Origin: Muricea muricata
Lineage: Eukaryota > Cnidaria > Anthozoa > Malacalcyonacea > Plexauridae
Direction: 5' to 3'
NCBI GenBank assembly: GCA_963855995.1
Contig: OY979731.1
Span: 5,798,942-5,862,941 of the forward strand
Length of the DNA: 64,000 bases
Numbering within the stretch: the first letter of the stretch is position 1; each line of letters starts with the position of its first letter. Of the stretch, positions 11,701 through 22,723 are shown piece by piece. The notes beneath the pieces are model-generated. The model saw only the letters and a list, made by a program, of their open reading frames with translations, was not told the origin of the DNA and did no database searches. Both the position numbers and the translations under genes were made by a program.

Positions 11701-14700
11701 TTATGGGTCTCTCATTTCAACATGTTATTTCGCTCAATTCGATGGTTTGAGCGCCGTAAACATGATTGCCGACTTCCTAAGTTCTGCAATATCCATTTAG
11801 AAGGTCTCTTTTAAATCCGTGATTGCAGTACATCATTGCGCTCAACTCGTTCACTTTAGCACTGAAAACAGCATTTTAACCTGTAAAACGTCGCCGTTAT
11901 CGATTTAAGACGGCAATTTATAGTTAGTGATTTAAGCATGTTTTCACGCTTAAATCGCTTCTAGAAGGCTTAAAACGCGATTTTGATGGTTCTAAGATCG
12001 TTTCTTTTCAGTTTACAATCAAGTTATAGGTTTCTCATTCAACATGTTGTTTCGCTCATCTCGATGGTTTGAGCGCCGAAAACATGATTTCTGACTTGCT
12101 AAGTTGTGCAAATTCCATTTAGAATGTCTCTTTTAGGTCCGTGATTGCAGTACATCATTGCGCTCAACTCGTTCACTTTAGCACTGAAAACATTATTTTA
12201 AGCTTTAAAACGTCGCCGTGATCGATTTAAGACGGCAATTTTTAGGTGGTGATTTGAGTATGTTTTTACTCTCAAATCGCTTCCAGAACGCTTAAAACGC
12301 GATTTTGATGCTTCTAAGATCGTTTCTTTTCAGTTTACAAGCAAGTTATGGGTTTCTCATTTCAACATGTTTTTTCGCTCAATTCGATGGTTTGAGCGCC
12401 GTAAACATTATTGCCGACTTGCTAAGTTCTGCAATTTCCAGTTAGAAGGTCTCTTTTAGATTCGTGATTGCAGTACATCATTGCGCTCAACTCGTTCACT
12501 TTAGCACTGAAAACAGCATTTTAAGCTGTAAAACGTCGCCGTGATCGATTTAAGACGGCAATTTTTAGTTGGTGATTTGAGCATGTTTTCACGTTCAAAT
12601 CACTTCTAGAACGCTTAAAACGCGATTTTGATGGTTCTAAGATCGTTTCTTTTCAGTTTACAAGCAAGTTATAGGTTTCTCATTTCAACATGTTATTTCG
12701 CTCATCTCGATGGTTTGAGCGCCGAAAACATGATTCTTGACTTGCTAAGTTCTGCAAATTCCATTTAGAAGGTCTCTTTTGGGTCCGTGATTGCAGTACA
12801 TCATTGCGCTCAACTCGTTCAATTTAGCACTGAAAAAATTATTTTAAGCTTTAAAACGTCGCCGTGATCGATTTAAAACGGCAATTTTTAGGTGGTGATT
12901 TGAGTATGTTTTTACTCTGAAATCGCTTCCAGAACGCTTAAAACGCGATTTTGATGGTTCTAAGATCGTTTCTTTTATGTTTACAAGCCAGTTATGGGTT
13001 TCTCGTTTCAACATGTTATTTCGCTCATATCGATGGTTTGAGCGCCGTAAACATGATTGCCGACTTGCTAAGTTCTGCAATTTCCATTTAGAATGTCTCT
13101 TTTAGATCCGTGATTGCAGTACATCATTGCGCTCAACTCGTTCACTTTAGCACTGAAAACAGCATTTTAAGCTGTAAAACGTCGCTGTGATCGATTTAAG
13201 ACGGCAATTTTTAGTTAGTGATTTGAGCATGTTTTCACTTTAAAATCGCTTCTAGAACGCTTAAAACGCGATTTTGATGGTTCTAAGATCGTTTCTTTTC
13301 AGTTTACAAGCAAGTTATGGGTTTCTCATTTCAACATGTTGTTTCGCTCATCTCGATGGTTTGAGCGCAGACAACATGATTCCCGACTTGCTAAGTTCTG
13401 CAATTTCTATTTAGAAGGTCTCTTTTAGGTCCCTGATTACAGTACATGATTGTGCTCAACTCGTTCACTCTAGCACTAAAAAAACCATTTTAAGCTCTAA
13501 AACGTCGCCGTGGTCGATTTAAGACGGATATTTTTAGTTGGTGATTTGAGCATGTTTACACGCTAGAATCGCTTCTAGAACGCTTAAAACGCGATTTTGG
13601 TGGTTCTAAGGTCGTTTCTTTTGAGTTTACAAGCAAGTTATAGGTTTCACATTTCAACATGTTGTTTCGGTCACCTCGATGGCTTGAGCGCCGAAAACAG
13701 GATTCCCGACTTGCTAAGTTCTGCAATTTCCATTTAGAAGGTCTCTTTTAGGTCCCTGATTGCAGTACATCATAACGCTCAACTCGTTCGTTCTAGCACT
13801 AAAAACACCATTTTAAGCTCTAAAACGTCGCCGTGGTCGATTTAAGACGGCAGATTTTAGTTGGTGATTTGAGCATGTTTTTACGCTCAAATCGCTTTTA
13901 GAACGCTTAAAATACGCGGTTTTGATGGTTCTAAGGTCGTTTCTTTTGAGTTTACAAGCAAGTTATAGGTTTCACATTTCAACATGTTGTTTCGGTCATC
14001 TCGATGGTTTGAGCGCCGAAAACATGATTCCCGACTTGCTAAGTTGTGCAATATCAAATTAGAAGGTCTTTTTTAAGATCCGTCATTGCAGTACATCATT
14101 GCGCTCAACTCGTTCACTTTAGCACTGAAAACAGCATTTTAAGCTGTAAAACGTCGATGTGATCGATTTAAGACGGCAATTTTTAGTTAGTGATTTGAGC
14201 ATGTTTTCACGCTCAAATCGCTTCTAGAAGGCTTAAAACGCGATTTCGATGGTTCTAAGATCGTTTCTTTTCAGTTTACAAGCAAGTTATAGGTTTCTCA
14301 TTTCAACATGTTATTTCGCTCATCCCGATGGTTTGAGTGCCGAAAACATGATTCCCGACTTGCTAAGTTCTGCAAATTCCATTTAGAAGGTCTCTTTTAG
14401 GTCCCTGATTGCAGTACATCATTGCGCTCAACTCGTTCGTTCTAGCACTAAAAACACCATTTTAAGCTCTAAAACGTCGCCGTGGTCGATTTAAGATAGC
14501 AATTTTTAGTTGGTGATTTGAGCATGTTTTTACGCTCAAATCGCTTTTTGAGCGCTTAAAACGCGATTTTGATGGTTCTAAGGTCGTTTCTTTTGAGTTT
14601 ACAAGCAAGTTATAGGTTTCTCATTTCAACATGTTATTTCGCTCATCTCGATGGTTTTAGCGCCGAAAACATGATTCCCGACTTGCTAAGTTCTGCAAAT

Positions 14701-15699
14701 TCCATTTAGAAGGTCTCTTTTAGGTCCGTGATTGCAGTACATCATTGCGCTAAACTCGTTCACTTTAGCACTGAAAACATTAGTTTAAGCTTTAAAACGT
14801 CGCCGTGATCGATTTAAGACGGCAATTTTTAGGTGGTGATTTGAGTATGTTTTTACTCTCAAATCGCTTTTAGGACGCTTAAAACGCGATTTTGATTTTT
14901 CTAAGATCGTTTCTTTTCAGTTTACAAGCAAGTTATAGGTTTCTCATTTCAACATGTTGTTTCATTCATCTCGATGGTTTGAGCGCCGAAAACATGATTG
15001 CCGACTTGCTAAGTTCTGCAATTTCCATTTAGAAGGTCTCTTTTAGGTCCGTGATTGCAGTACATCATTGCGCTCAACTCGTTCACTTTAGCACTGAAAA
15101 CATTATTTTAAGCTTTAAAACGTCGCCGTGATCGATTTAAGACGGCAATTTTTGGTGGTGATTTGAGTATGTTTTCACGCTCAAATCGCTTCCAGAACGC
15201 TTAAAACGCGACTTTGATGGTTCTAAGATCGTTTCTTTTCAGTTTACAAGCAAGTTATGGGTTTCTCATTTCAACATGTTATTTCGCTCATTTCGATGGT
15301 TTGAGCGCCGTAAACATGATTGCCGACTTGCTAAGTTCTTCAATTTCCATTTAGAAGGTCTCTTTTAGATCCGTGATTGCAGTACATCATTGCGCTCAAC
15401 TCGTTCACTTTAGCACTGAAAACAGCATTTTAAGCTGTAAAACGTCGCCGTGATCGATTTAAGACGGCAATTTTTAGTTAGTGATTTGCGCATGTTTTCA
15501 CGCTAAAATCGCTTCTAGAACGCTTAAAACGCGATTTTGATGGTTCTAAGATTTTTTCTTTTAAGTTTACAAGCAAATTATAGGTTTCTCATTTCAACAT
15601 GTTGTTTCGCTCTTCTCGATGGTTTGAGCGCAGAAAACATGATTCCCGACTTGCTAAGTTCTGCAATATCCATTTAGAAGGCCTCTTTTAGGTCCGTGA

Positions 15700-17130
15700 T
15701 GGCACTACATCATTGCGCTCAACTCGTTCACTTTAGCACTGAAAACAGCATTTTAAGCTTTAAAACGTCGCCGTGATCGATTTAAGACGGCAACTTTTAG
15801 GTGGTAATTTGAGTATGTTTTCACGCTAAAATCTCTTCCAGAACGCTTAACACGCGATTTTGATGGTTCTAAGATCGTTTCTTTTCAGTTTACAAGCAAG
15901 TTATGGGTCTCTCATTTCAACATGTTATTTCGCTCAATTCGATGGTTTGAGCGCCGTAAACATGATTGCCGACTTGCTAAGTTCTGCAATTTCCATTTAG
16001 AAGGTCTCTTTTAGATCCGTGGTTGCAGTACATCATTGCGCTCAACTCGTTCGCTTTAGCACTGAAAAAAGCATTTTAAGCTGTAAAACGTCGCCGTGAT
16101 CGATTTAAGACGGCAATTTTTAGTTGCTGATTTGAGCATGTTTTCACGCTCAAATCACTTCTAGAACGCTTAAAACGCGATTTTGATGGTTCTAAGATCG
16201 TTTCTTTTCAGTTTACAAGCAAGTTATAGGTTTCTCATTTCAACATGTTATTTCGCTCATCTCGATGGTTTGAGCGCCGAAAACATGATTCTTGACTTGC
16301 TAAGTTCTGCAAATTCCATTTAGAAGGTCTCTTTTAGGTCCGTGATGGCAGTACATCATTGCGCTCAACTCGTTCACTTTAGCACTGAAAACAGCATTTT
16401 AAGCTTTAAAACGTCGCCGTGATCGATTTAAGACGGCAATTTTTAGGTGGTAATTTGAGTATGTTTTCACGCTAAAATCTCTTCCAGAACGCTTAACACG
16501 CGATTTTGATGGTTCTAAGATCGTTTCTTTTCAGTTTACAAGCAAGTTATGGGTCTCTCATTTCAACATGTTATTTCGCTCAATTCGATGGTTTGAGCGC
16601 CGTAAACATGATTGCCGACTTGCTAAGTTCTGCAATTTCCATTTAGAAGGTCTCTTTTAGATCCGTGGTTGCAGTACATCATTGCGCTCAACTCGTTCGC
16701 TTTAGCACTGAAAAAAGCATTTTAAGCTGTAAAACGTCGCCGTGATCGATTTAAGACGGCAATTTTTAGTTGCTGATTTGAGCATGTTTTCACGCTCAAA
16801 TCACTTCTAGAACGCTTAAAACGCGATTTTGATGGTTCTAAGATCGTTTCTTTTCAGTTTACAAGCAAGTTATAGGTTTCTCATTTCAACATGTTATTTC
16901 GCTCATCTCGATGGTTTGAGCGCCGAAAACATGATTCTTGACTTGCTAAGTTCTGCAAATTCCATTTAGAAGGTCTCTTTTAGGTCCGTGATGGCAGTAC
17001 ATCATTGCGCTCAACTCGTTCACTTTAGCACTGAAAACAGCATTTTAAGCTTTAAAACGTCGCCGTGATCGATTTAAGACGGCAATTTTTAGGTGGTAAT
17101 TTGAGTATGTTTTCACGCTAAAATCTCTTC
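15700..17130. repeat. Tandem dimer duplication, offset 646 bp
   Basis: A two-monomer block recurs directly. Private markers are ATCCGTGGTTGCAG (about 16,016 and 16,662), TTAGTTGCTGATTTGAG and the GTGATGGCAG form of the usual GTGATTGCAG. The same dimer pattern is present in the B unit near 52.8-53.9 kb, so this duplication predates the spread of that unit. Confidence 0.75.
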
Positions 17131-17689
17131 CAGAACGCTTAACACGCGATTTTGATGGTTCTAAGATCGTTTCTTTTCAGTTTACAAGCAAGTTATGGGT
17201 TTCTCATTTCAACATGTTATTTCGCTCAATTCGAAGGTTTGAGCGCCGTAAACATGATTCCCGACTTGGTAAGTTCTTCAATTTCCATTTAGAAGGTCTC
17301 TTTTAGATCCGTGATTGCAGTACATCATTGCGCTCAACTCGTTCACTTTAGCACTGAAAACAGCATTTTAAGCTGTAAAACGTCGCCGTGATCGATTTAA
17401 GACCGCAATTTTTAGTTAGTGATTTGAGCATGTTTTCACGCTAAAATCGCTTCTAGAACGCTTAAAACGCGATTTTGATGGTTCTAAGATCGTTTCTTTT
17501 CAGTTTACAAGCAAGTTATAGGTTTCTCATTTCAACATGTTGTTTCGGTCATCTCGATGGTTTGAGCGCCTAAAACATGATTCCCGACTTCCTAAGTTCT
17601 GCAAATTCCATTTAGAAAGTCTTTTTTAGGTCCGTGATTACAGTACATGATTGTGCTCAACTCGTTCACTCTAGCACTAAAAACACCAT

Positions 17690-19010
17690 TTTAAGCCCTA
17701 AAACGTCGCCGTGGTCGATTTAAGACGGCAATTTTTAGTTGGTGATTTGAGCATGTTTTCACGCTCAAATCGCTTCTAGAACGCTTAAAACGCGATTTTG
17801 ATGGTTCTAAGGTCGTTTCTTTTGAGTTTACAAGCAAGTTATACGTTTCACATTTCAACATGTTGTTTCGGTCATCTCGATGGTTTGAGCGCCAAAAACA
17901 TGATTCCCGACTTGCTAAGTTCTGCAATATCCATTTAGAAGGTCTCTTTTAGATCCGTGATTGCAGTACATCATTGCGCTCAACTCGTTCACTTTAGCAC
18001 TGAAAACAGCATTTTAAGCTGTAAAACGTCGCCGTTATCGATTTAAGACGGCAATTTATAGTTAGTGATTTAAGCATGTTTTCACGCTTAAATCGCTTCT
18101 AGAAGGCTTAAAACGCGATTTTGATGGTTCTAAGATCGTTTCTTTTCAGTTTACAATCAAGTTATAGGTTTCTCATTCAACATGTTGTTTCGCTCATCTC
18201 GATGGTTTGAGCGCAGAAAACATGATTCCCGACTTGCTAAGTTCTGCAATTTCTATTTAGAAGGTCTCTTTTAGGTCCCTGATTACAGTACATGATTGTG
18301 CTCAACTCGTTCACTCTAGCACTAAAAAAACCATTTTAAGCTCTAAAACGTCGCCGTGGTCGATTTAAGACGGCAATTTTTAGTTGGTGATTTGAGCATG
18401 TTTTCACGCTCAAATCGCTTCTAGAACGCTTAAAACGCGATTTTGATGGTTCTAAGGTCGTTTCTTTTGAGTTTACAAGCAAGTTATAGGTTCCACATTT
18501 CAACATGTTGTTTCGGTCATCTCGATGGTTTGAGCGCCAAAAACATGATTCCCGACTTGCTAAGTTCTGCAATATCCATTTAGAAGGTCTCTTTTAGATC
18601 CGTGATTGCAGTACATCATTGCGCTCAACTCGTTCACTTTAGCACTGAAAACAGCATTTTAAGCTGTAAAACGTCGCCGTTATCGATTTAAGACGGCAAT
18701 TTATAGTTAGTGATTTAAGCATGTTTTCACGCTTAAATCGCTTCTAGAAGGCTTAAAACGCGATTTTGATGGTTCTAAGATCGTTTCTTTTCAGTTTACA
18801 ATCAAGTTATAGGTTTCTCATTCAATATGTTGTTTCGCTCATCTCGATGGTTTGAGCGCAGAAAACATGATTCCCGACTTGCTAAGTTCTGCAATTTCTA
18901 TTTAGAAGGTCTCTTTTAGGTCCCTGATTACAGTACATGATTGTGCTCAACTCGTTCACTCTAGCACTAAAAAAACCATTTTAAGCTCTAAAACGTCGCC
19001 GTGGTCGATT
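17690..19010. repeat. Tandem dimer duplication, offset 645 bp
   Basis: Two adjacent two-monomer copies share CCGTTATCGATTTAAGACGG, the AATTTATAG variant and the paired hairpin change GATTTAAGC/GCTTAAATC (18,067-18,094 and 18,712-18,739). A third partial copy follows near 18,981 and diverges at TTTAAGACGGATA. The 645-bp step is one base short of two 323-bp monomers because one monomer reads CTCATTCAA instead of CTCATTTCAA. Confidence 0.75.
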
Positions 19011-20420
19011 TAAGACGGATATTTTTAGTTGGTGATTTGAGCATGTTTACACGCTAGAATCGCTTCTAGAACGCTTAAAACGCGATTTTGGTGGTTCTAA
19101 GGTCGTTTCTTTTGAGTTTACAAGCAAGTTATAGGTTTCACATTTCAACATGTTGTTTCGGTCACCTCGATGGCTTGAGCGCCGAAAACATGATTCCGCA
19201 CTTGCTAAGTTCTGCAATATCAAATTAGAAGGTCTCTTTTAGATCCGTGATTGCAGTACATCATTGCGCTCAACTCGTTCACTTTAGCACTGAAAACATT
19301 ATTTTAAGCTTTAAAACGTCGCCGTGATCGATTTAAGACGGAAATTTTTAGGTGGTGATTTGAGTATGTTTTCACGCTCAAATCGCTTCCAGAACGCTTA
19401 AAACGCGATTTTGATGGTTCTAAGATCGTTTCTTTTCAGTTTACAAGCAAGTTATGGGTTTCTCATTTCAACATGTTATTTCGCTCAATTCGATGGTTTG
19501 AGCGCCGTAAACATGATTGCCGACTTGCTAAGTTCTTCAATTTCCATTTAGAACGTCTCTTTTAGATCTGTGATTGCAGTACATCATTGCGCTCAACTCG
19601 TTCGTTCTAGCACTAAAAACACCATTTTAAGCTTTAAAACGTCGCCGTGGTCGATTTAAGATAGCAATTTTTAGTTCGTGATTTGAGCATGTTTTTACGC
19701 TCAAATCGCTTTTAGAACGCTTAAAACGAGATTTTGATGGTTCTAAGGTCGTTTCTTTTGAGTTTACAAGCAAGTTATAGGTTTCACATTTCAACATGTT
19801 GTTTCGGTCATCTCGACGGTTTGAGCGCCAAAAACATGATTCCCGACTTGCTAAGTTCTGCAATATCCATTTAGAAGGTCTCTTTTAGATCCGTGATTGC
19901 AGTACATCATTGCGCTCAAATCGTTCACTTTAGCACTGAAAACCGCATTTTAAGCTGTGAAACGTCGGCGTGATCGATTTAAGACGGCAATTTTTAGTTA
20001 GTGATTTGAGCATGTTTTCACGCTCAAATCGCTTCTAGAAGGCTTAAAACGCGATTTTGATGGTTCTAAGATCGTTTCTTTTAAGTTTACAAGCAAGTTA
20101 TAGGTTTCTCATTTCAACATGTTATTTCGCTTATCTCGATGGTTTGAGCGCCGAAAACATGATTCCCGACTTGCTAAGTTCTGCAAATTCCATTTAGAAG
20201 GTCTCTTTTAGGTCCGTGATTGCAGTACATAATGCGCTCAACTCGTTCACTTTAGCACTGAAAACACCATTTTAAGCTCTAAAACGTCGCCATGGTCGTT
20301 TTAAGACGGCAATTTTAAGTTGGTGATTTGAGCATGTTTTTACGCTCAAATGGCTTCTAGAACGCTTAAAACGCGATTTTTATGGTGCTAAGATCCTTTC
20401 TTTTGAGTTTATAAGCAAGT

Positions 20421-20460
20421 AGGTTATAAAACCTACAGGTTTTATAACCTGTAGGTTTCT
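20421..20460. repeat. Inverted repeat and filler at the LINE 5' junction
   Basis: Positions 20,421-20,434 (AGGTTATAAAACCT) and 20,437-20,450 (AGGTTTTATAACCT) are perfect reverse complements separated by AC, a potential 14-bp hairpin. The following GTAGGTTTCT (20,451-20,460) nearly matches the satellite ATAGGTTTCT found at the target. The block is absent from empty-site satellite copies. It looks like filler DNA copied back and forth from the target during completion of the 5' end, but an old target-site feature or a second small insertion cannot be excluded. Confidence 0.75.
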
Positions 20461-22526
20461 CCGACCATAACTCAGTGTTGATAAAACCGCTGAAGCAATG
20501 TATGAACTCCCGGAGTACCCGAATGGTCAGAGACACGCGTCCTTCTAATCGAAAGTTAGTCTTCGAGGCTTTGTCGAGAATAAACTGGTCCCCCCTGTAT
20601 AGAATGGACTTTTGCAATGATAAGTTTCATTACTTTTCATCCCTTGTTAATGGTATCGTAGACCAGTACCTTCCAATGAAACGTATAAAATCGGATAGTA
20701 GCAATTAGCCCTGGATAACATCTGAGATCAAAAGACTAATCTCCAAACGTCAAGAAGCTTGGAATAGCGGAAATAATATCATGTTCCTTCTCTACAGAAA
20801 CAAAGTTAATATGCTTTGTAAGAGAGCCCGTTCAAGATTTTACAACAGCAATGTCGCCGATTGTTTTACATCAAATCCGCATAAGTGGTGGTCTAACATC
20901 AAAAACATAGCTGGCCTTGGTGCAACAAAAAATGTTTCCACTATCTTATACAATGGTCAATCCTACTCAGGGTCCGCCCTAGCCAACTTGTTTAACGACA
21001 AGTTTGTTGCTGTAGGAAGCACCCTTCCGCCATTCTCATGGTCACCCATTGCTGTTGATGATGTTCCATCAGATTTCTTTATCTCCGTTGATGAAGTTGA
21101 GAAAGCACTAATATCTGTAAAATCCCATTCGGCGGCAGGCCCAGATGAGATTTCCCCTTGGTTCCTCCGTGAGAACTCTGCCTCCCTATCTCGCCCATTG
21201 GCATCAATTTTTAATGCTTCTATTCAAGAAGGAATCATTCCATTGTTGTGGAAATCCGCCAATGTGTCTCCTGTGCCAAAATCGTCACCTGCCCTGGACA
21301 TTGATTCCGATTTTAGACCAATATCTCTTACGCCAATTGTAAGCAAGATCTTGGAGTCGTTCCCTTATAGTTGGCTTCTGCGATCAGTTAGCGGTCAAAT
21401 TGATAACCTCCAATTTGGTGCACTTAAGAGATCAAGTTCCACAATGGCATTATTATATATGTTACATAAATGGTACGAAGCTATGGACACACCCGGCACC
21501 TGTCTTCGAATCTGTACGTTGGATTTCTCAAAAGCATTTGACCGGATCGACTTTAACATCCTACTTCATAAACTGATAAATATGGGCATACATCCTGTCC
21601 TTATTAATTGGATAGCCAACTTTCTTACTGACAGAAGACAGCGTACAAGAATCGGCCAGAATTATTCTTGTTGGAGACCAATCAATGGTGGTGTCCCACA
21701 GGGTACTAAACTTGGCCCCTTGCTCTTTTTAATCATGGTGAACGACCTGAAGGTCTCTGACGATTCTGTTAAATTCGTAGACGACACTACTTTATGGGAA
21801 ATTATTACGAGTGCCCAATCGTCCACTTCAGTCTTACAGGCACAAATTAGTGAATGCTCCAGTTGGGTGGCCAAAAACAATATGAAATTGAATCCCACTA
21901 AAACCAAGGAAATACGAGTATGTTTTTCGACCTATGATACCAAAGCACTTCCACCACTTACCATTGATGGCTGTATCATTTCTGTCGTGTCACACGCTAA
22001 ATTACTCGGATTAATCATCTCGGAAGACCTCAAGTGGGTTCTTCATGTTAATTTCATTTGTAAGAAAGCTGCGAAGCGTCTGTATGCTCTACGATTATTA
22101 AAGAGATCTTCCATTCCATCTAGCAGGTTACTGCGAGTGTTTAATACATGCATCCGACCAATCTTGGAGTACGCGTGCGAAGTATGGCATCACAGTTTGC
22201 CCAAGTATTTAAGCGATCAGATCGAAAGGATCCAACGCAGAGCTCTACGAATTATCTTCCCAGATTGTTGTTATGATATTGCAATGGTCCGTGCCGGCGC
22301 GGTGTCATTGTTCATACGGAGAGAGACGATCTGTAAGAGATTTTTTGAACGAATGCGTACCGACGAATCACACAAGTTACATTCCCTTGTCCCTTCTAAT
22401 CGGGATACAGAATATTCCCTCCGTGGTGGTAATAACATATTATCAATACCTAGGTGTAGAACTGATAGATACGCAAACAGTTTCATAATGGCTAGTAGTA
22501 AAGCTTTTAACATTAGTAAAACTTAA
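20460..22526 (+). pseudogene. LINE ORF2 remnant: endonuclease end, linker, reverse transcriptase
   Basis: One reading frame runs from 20,460 to the TAA at 22,524-22,526, broken once by TAG at 20,706-20,708. It begins SDHNSV, the C-terminal catalytic SDH signature of APE-type LINE endonucleases, so the copy starts at the very end of that domain. The linker follows with NWSPLYRM. Translation after the stop reads PWITSEIKRLISKRQEAW and passes straight into the RT segment, so the stop is a point change inside a once-continuous ORF; the family commonly has a lysine before PWIT, suggesting AAG or AAA to TAG. No frameshift was found. The missing N-terminus and the nonsense codon make the copy unable to encode a full ORF2 product. 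Confidence 0.9.
20781..22526 (+). CDS. Reverse transcriptase of the truncated LINE (581-codon open part)
   Basis: This is the longest open frame in the window. Its Met is internal to the former ORF2 and not a native start. Visible RT features: AGPDEISPWFL near residues 119-129; RPISL at 179-183; motif A LDFSKAFDRIDF (residues 247-258) with the first catalytic Asp at 248; motif B GGVPQGTKLGPLLFL at 303-317; motif C FVDD at 332-335 with the two catalytic Asp residues; MKLNPTKTKE at 368-377; and a KLLGLIIS block at 408-415. A thumb-like region with RPILEYACEVW follows at about 459-469. All three catalytic aspartates are kept. No RNase H or integrase domain is seen. In an intact element this enzyme copies the element RNA at a nicked target. 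Here there is no promoter or native start, so expression is unlikely. Confidence 0.9.
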   Translation: MFLLYRNKVNMLCKRARSRFYNSNVADCFTSNPHKWWSNIKNIAGLGATKNVSTILYNGQSYSGSALANLFNDKFVAVGSTLPPFSWSPIAVDDVPSDFFISVDEVEKALISVKSHSAAGPDEISPWFLRENSASLSRPLASIFNASIQEGIIPLLWKSANVSPVPKSSPALDIDSDFRPISLTPIVSKILESFPYSWLLRSVSGQIDNLQFGALKRSSSTMALLYMLHKWYEAMDTPGTCLRICTLDFSKAFDRIDFNILLHKLINMGIHPVLINWIANFLTDRRQRTRIGQNYSCWRPINGGVPQGTKLGPLLFLIMVNDLKVSDDSVKFVDDTTLWEIITSAQSSTSVLQAQISECSSWVAKNNMKLNPTKTKEIRVCFSTYDTKALPPLTIDGCIISVVSHAKLLGLIISEDLKWVLHVNFICKKAAKRLYALRLLKRSSIPSSRLLRVFNTCIRPILEYACEVWHHSLPKYLSDQIERIQRRALRIIFPDCCYDIAMVRAGAVSLFIRRETICKRFFERMRTDESHKLHSLVPSNRDTEYSLRGGNNILSIPRCRTDRYANSFIMASSKAFNISKT

Positions 22527-22667
22527 TATAATTATCTATGCAATTATTGCTATAATAGTTCTTATAATTGATTGTAATTCTCATCTTAACTCTTTTAATC
22601 TTGTAAACCGGTGTAATTCAGTCTCCGACTGTTAAATCGGTCTTCTCAATAAATTATTAAATAAAAA
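22527..22667 (+). other. LINE 3' UTR and A-rich tail
   Basis: This is a non-coding stretch between the ORF2 stop and the satellite. It is AT-rich and contains no satellite landmarks. It ends in an irregular A-rich tail (22,648-22,667) with overlapping AATAAA and ATTAAA words and a terminal run of A. The exact end is ambiguous by up to two bases because the target also supplies As. Confidence 0.85.
22648..22653 (+). promoter_or_regulatory. Candidate polyadenylation signal AATAAA of the LINE
   Basis: AATAAA lies about 15 bases before the junction with satellite, with ATTAAA (22,656-22,661) and another AATAAA (22,660-22,665) inside the tail. This is the expected place for the signal of a LINE transcript. 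The A-rich context means the words could also simply be tail repeats. Confidence 0.55.
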
Positions 22668-22700
22668 AAGTTATAGGTTTCTTATTTCAACATGTTATTT

Positions 22701-22723
22701 CGCTCATCTCGATGGTTTGAGCG
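22701..22723. other. Monomer hairpin 3 in subunit 2 (representative copy)
   Basis: CGCTCA (22,701-22,706) and TGAGCG (22,718-22,723) form a 6-bp stem around an 11-base loop. Many monomers have CGGTCA with TGAGCG, which breaks one pair. A few have CGGTCA with TGACCG, which restores it by swapping C:G for G:C. The arms are short, so chance is a real alternative. Confidence 0.5.

Larger units (their letters stand above)
1..20420. repeat. Satellite array, left segment (~323-bp monomer)
   Basis: This segment is uninterrupted head-to-tail repeats. Landmarks such as GCTCAACTCGTTC, CTTGCTAAGTTCTGCAA and CGATTTAAGACGGCAA return every 322-324 bp, always in the same orientation. Copies differ by scattered substitutions and 1-2 bp indels. 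The monomer length is not a multiple of three and every frame carries stops, so the array is non-coding. It holds nested duplications (1.5-7.7 kb), an A-like block (7.6-11.7 kb) and the left part of a B-like block (from 13.2 kb). It stops mid-monomer at the retrotransposon and resumes at the same monomer position on the other side. The period and orientation are read directly; a centromeric or heterochromatic role would be inference. Confidence 0.97.
20421..22667 (+). mobile_element. 5'-truncated APE-type non-LTR retrotransposon (LINE)
   Basis: This insertion of about 2.25 kb is in the same orientation as the satellite. It contains the last residues of an apurinic-like endonuclease, a linker, a reverse transcriptase and a C-terminal region, then a 141-bp 3' UTR and an A-rich tail. 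Satellite resumes directly at AAGTTATAGGTTTCTT. The 4-bp AAGT flanks both ends (20,417-20,420 and 22,668-22,671), the minimal target-site duplication; an imperfect longer one is possible because TAGGTTTCT also occurs at both ends. It lacks ORF1, most of the endonuclease and the 5' UTR, as usual for LINE copies made by incomplete target-primed reverse transcription. The motifs fit the broad Jockey/CR1/L2 assemblage; the clade is not resolved by eye. There are no LTRs and no terminal inverted repeats. Confidence 0.93.

Noticed and set aside
1-20420. CRISPR-like regular repetition
   Set aside because: The repeat unit is 323 bp with no unique spacers and no cas genes, and the flanking element is a eukaryotic LINE.
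20366-20708. Antisense frames over the LINE and the separate 77-codon frame at its start
   Set aside because: The antisense frames are shadows of the RT frame. The 77-codon frame is the same ORF2 frame upstream of the TAG, not an independent gene; its apparent start is a GTG inside SDHNSV.
20421-22667. A complete or LTR-type retroelement
   Set aside because: There are no LTRs, protease, integrase or RNase H; the element starts at the end of the endonuclease domain and has an A-rich 3' tail.
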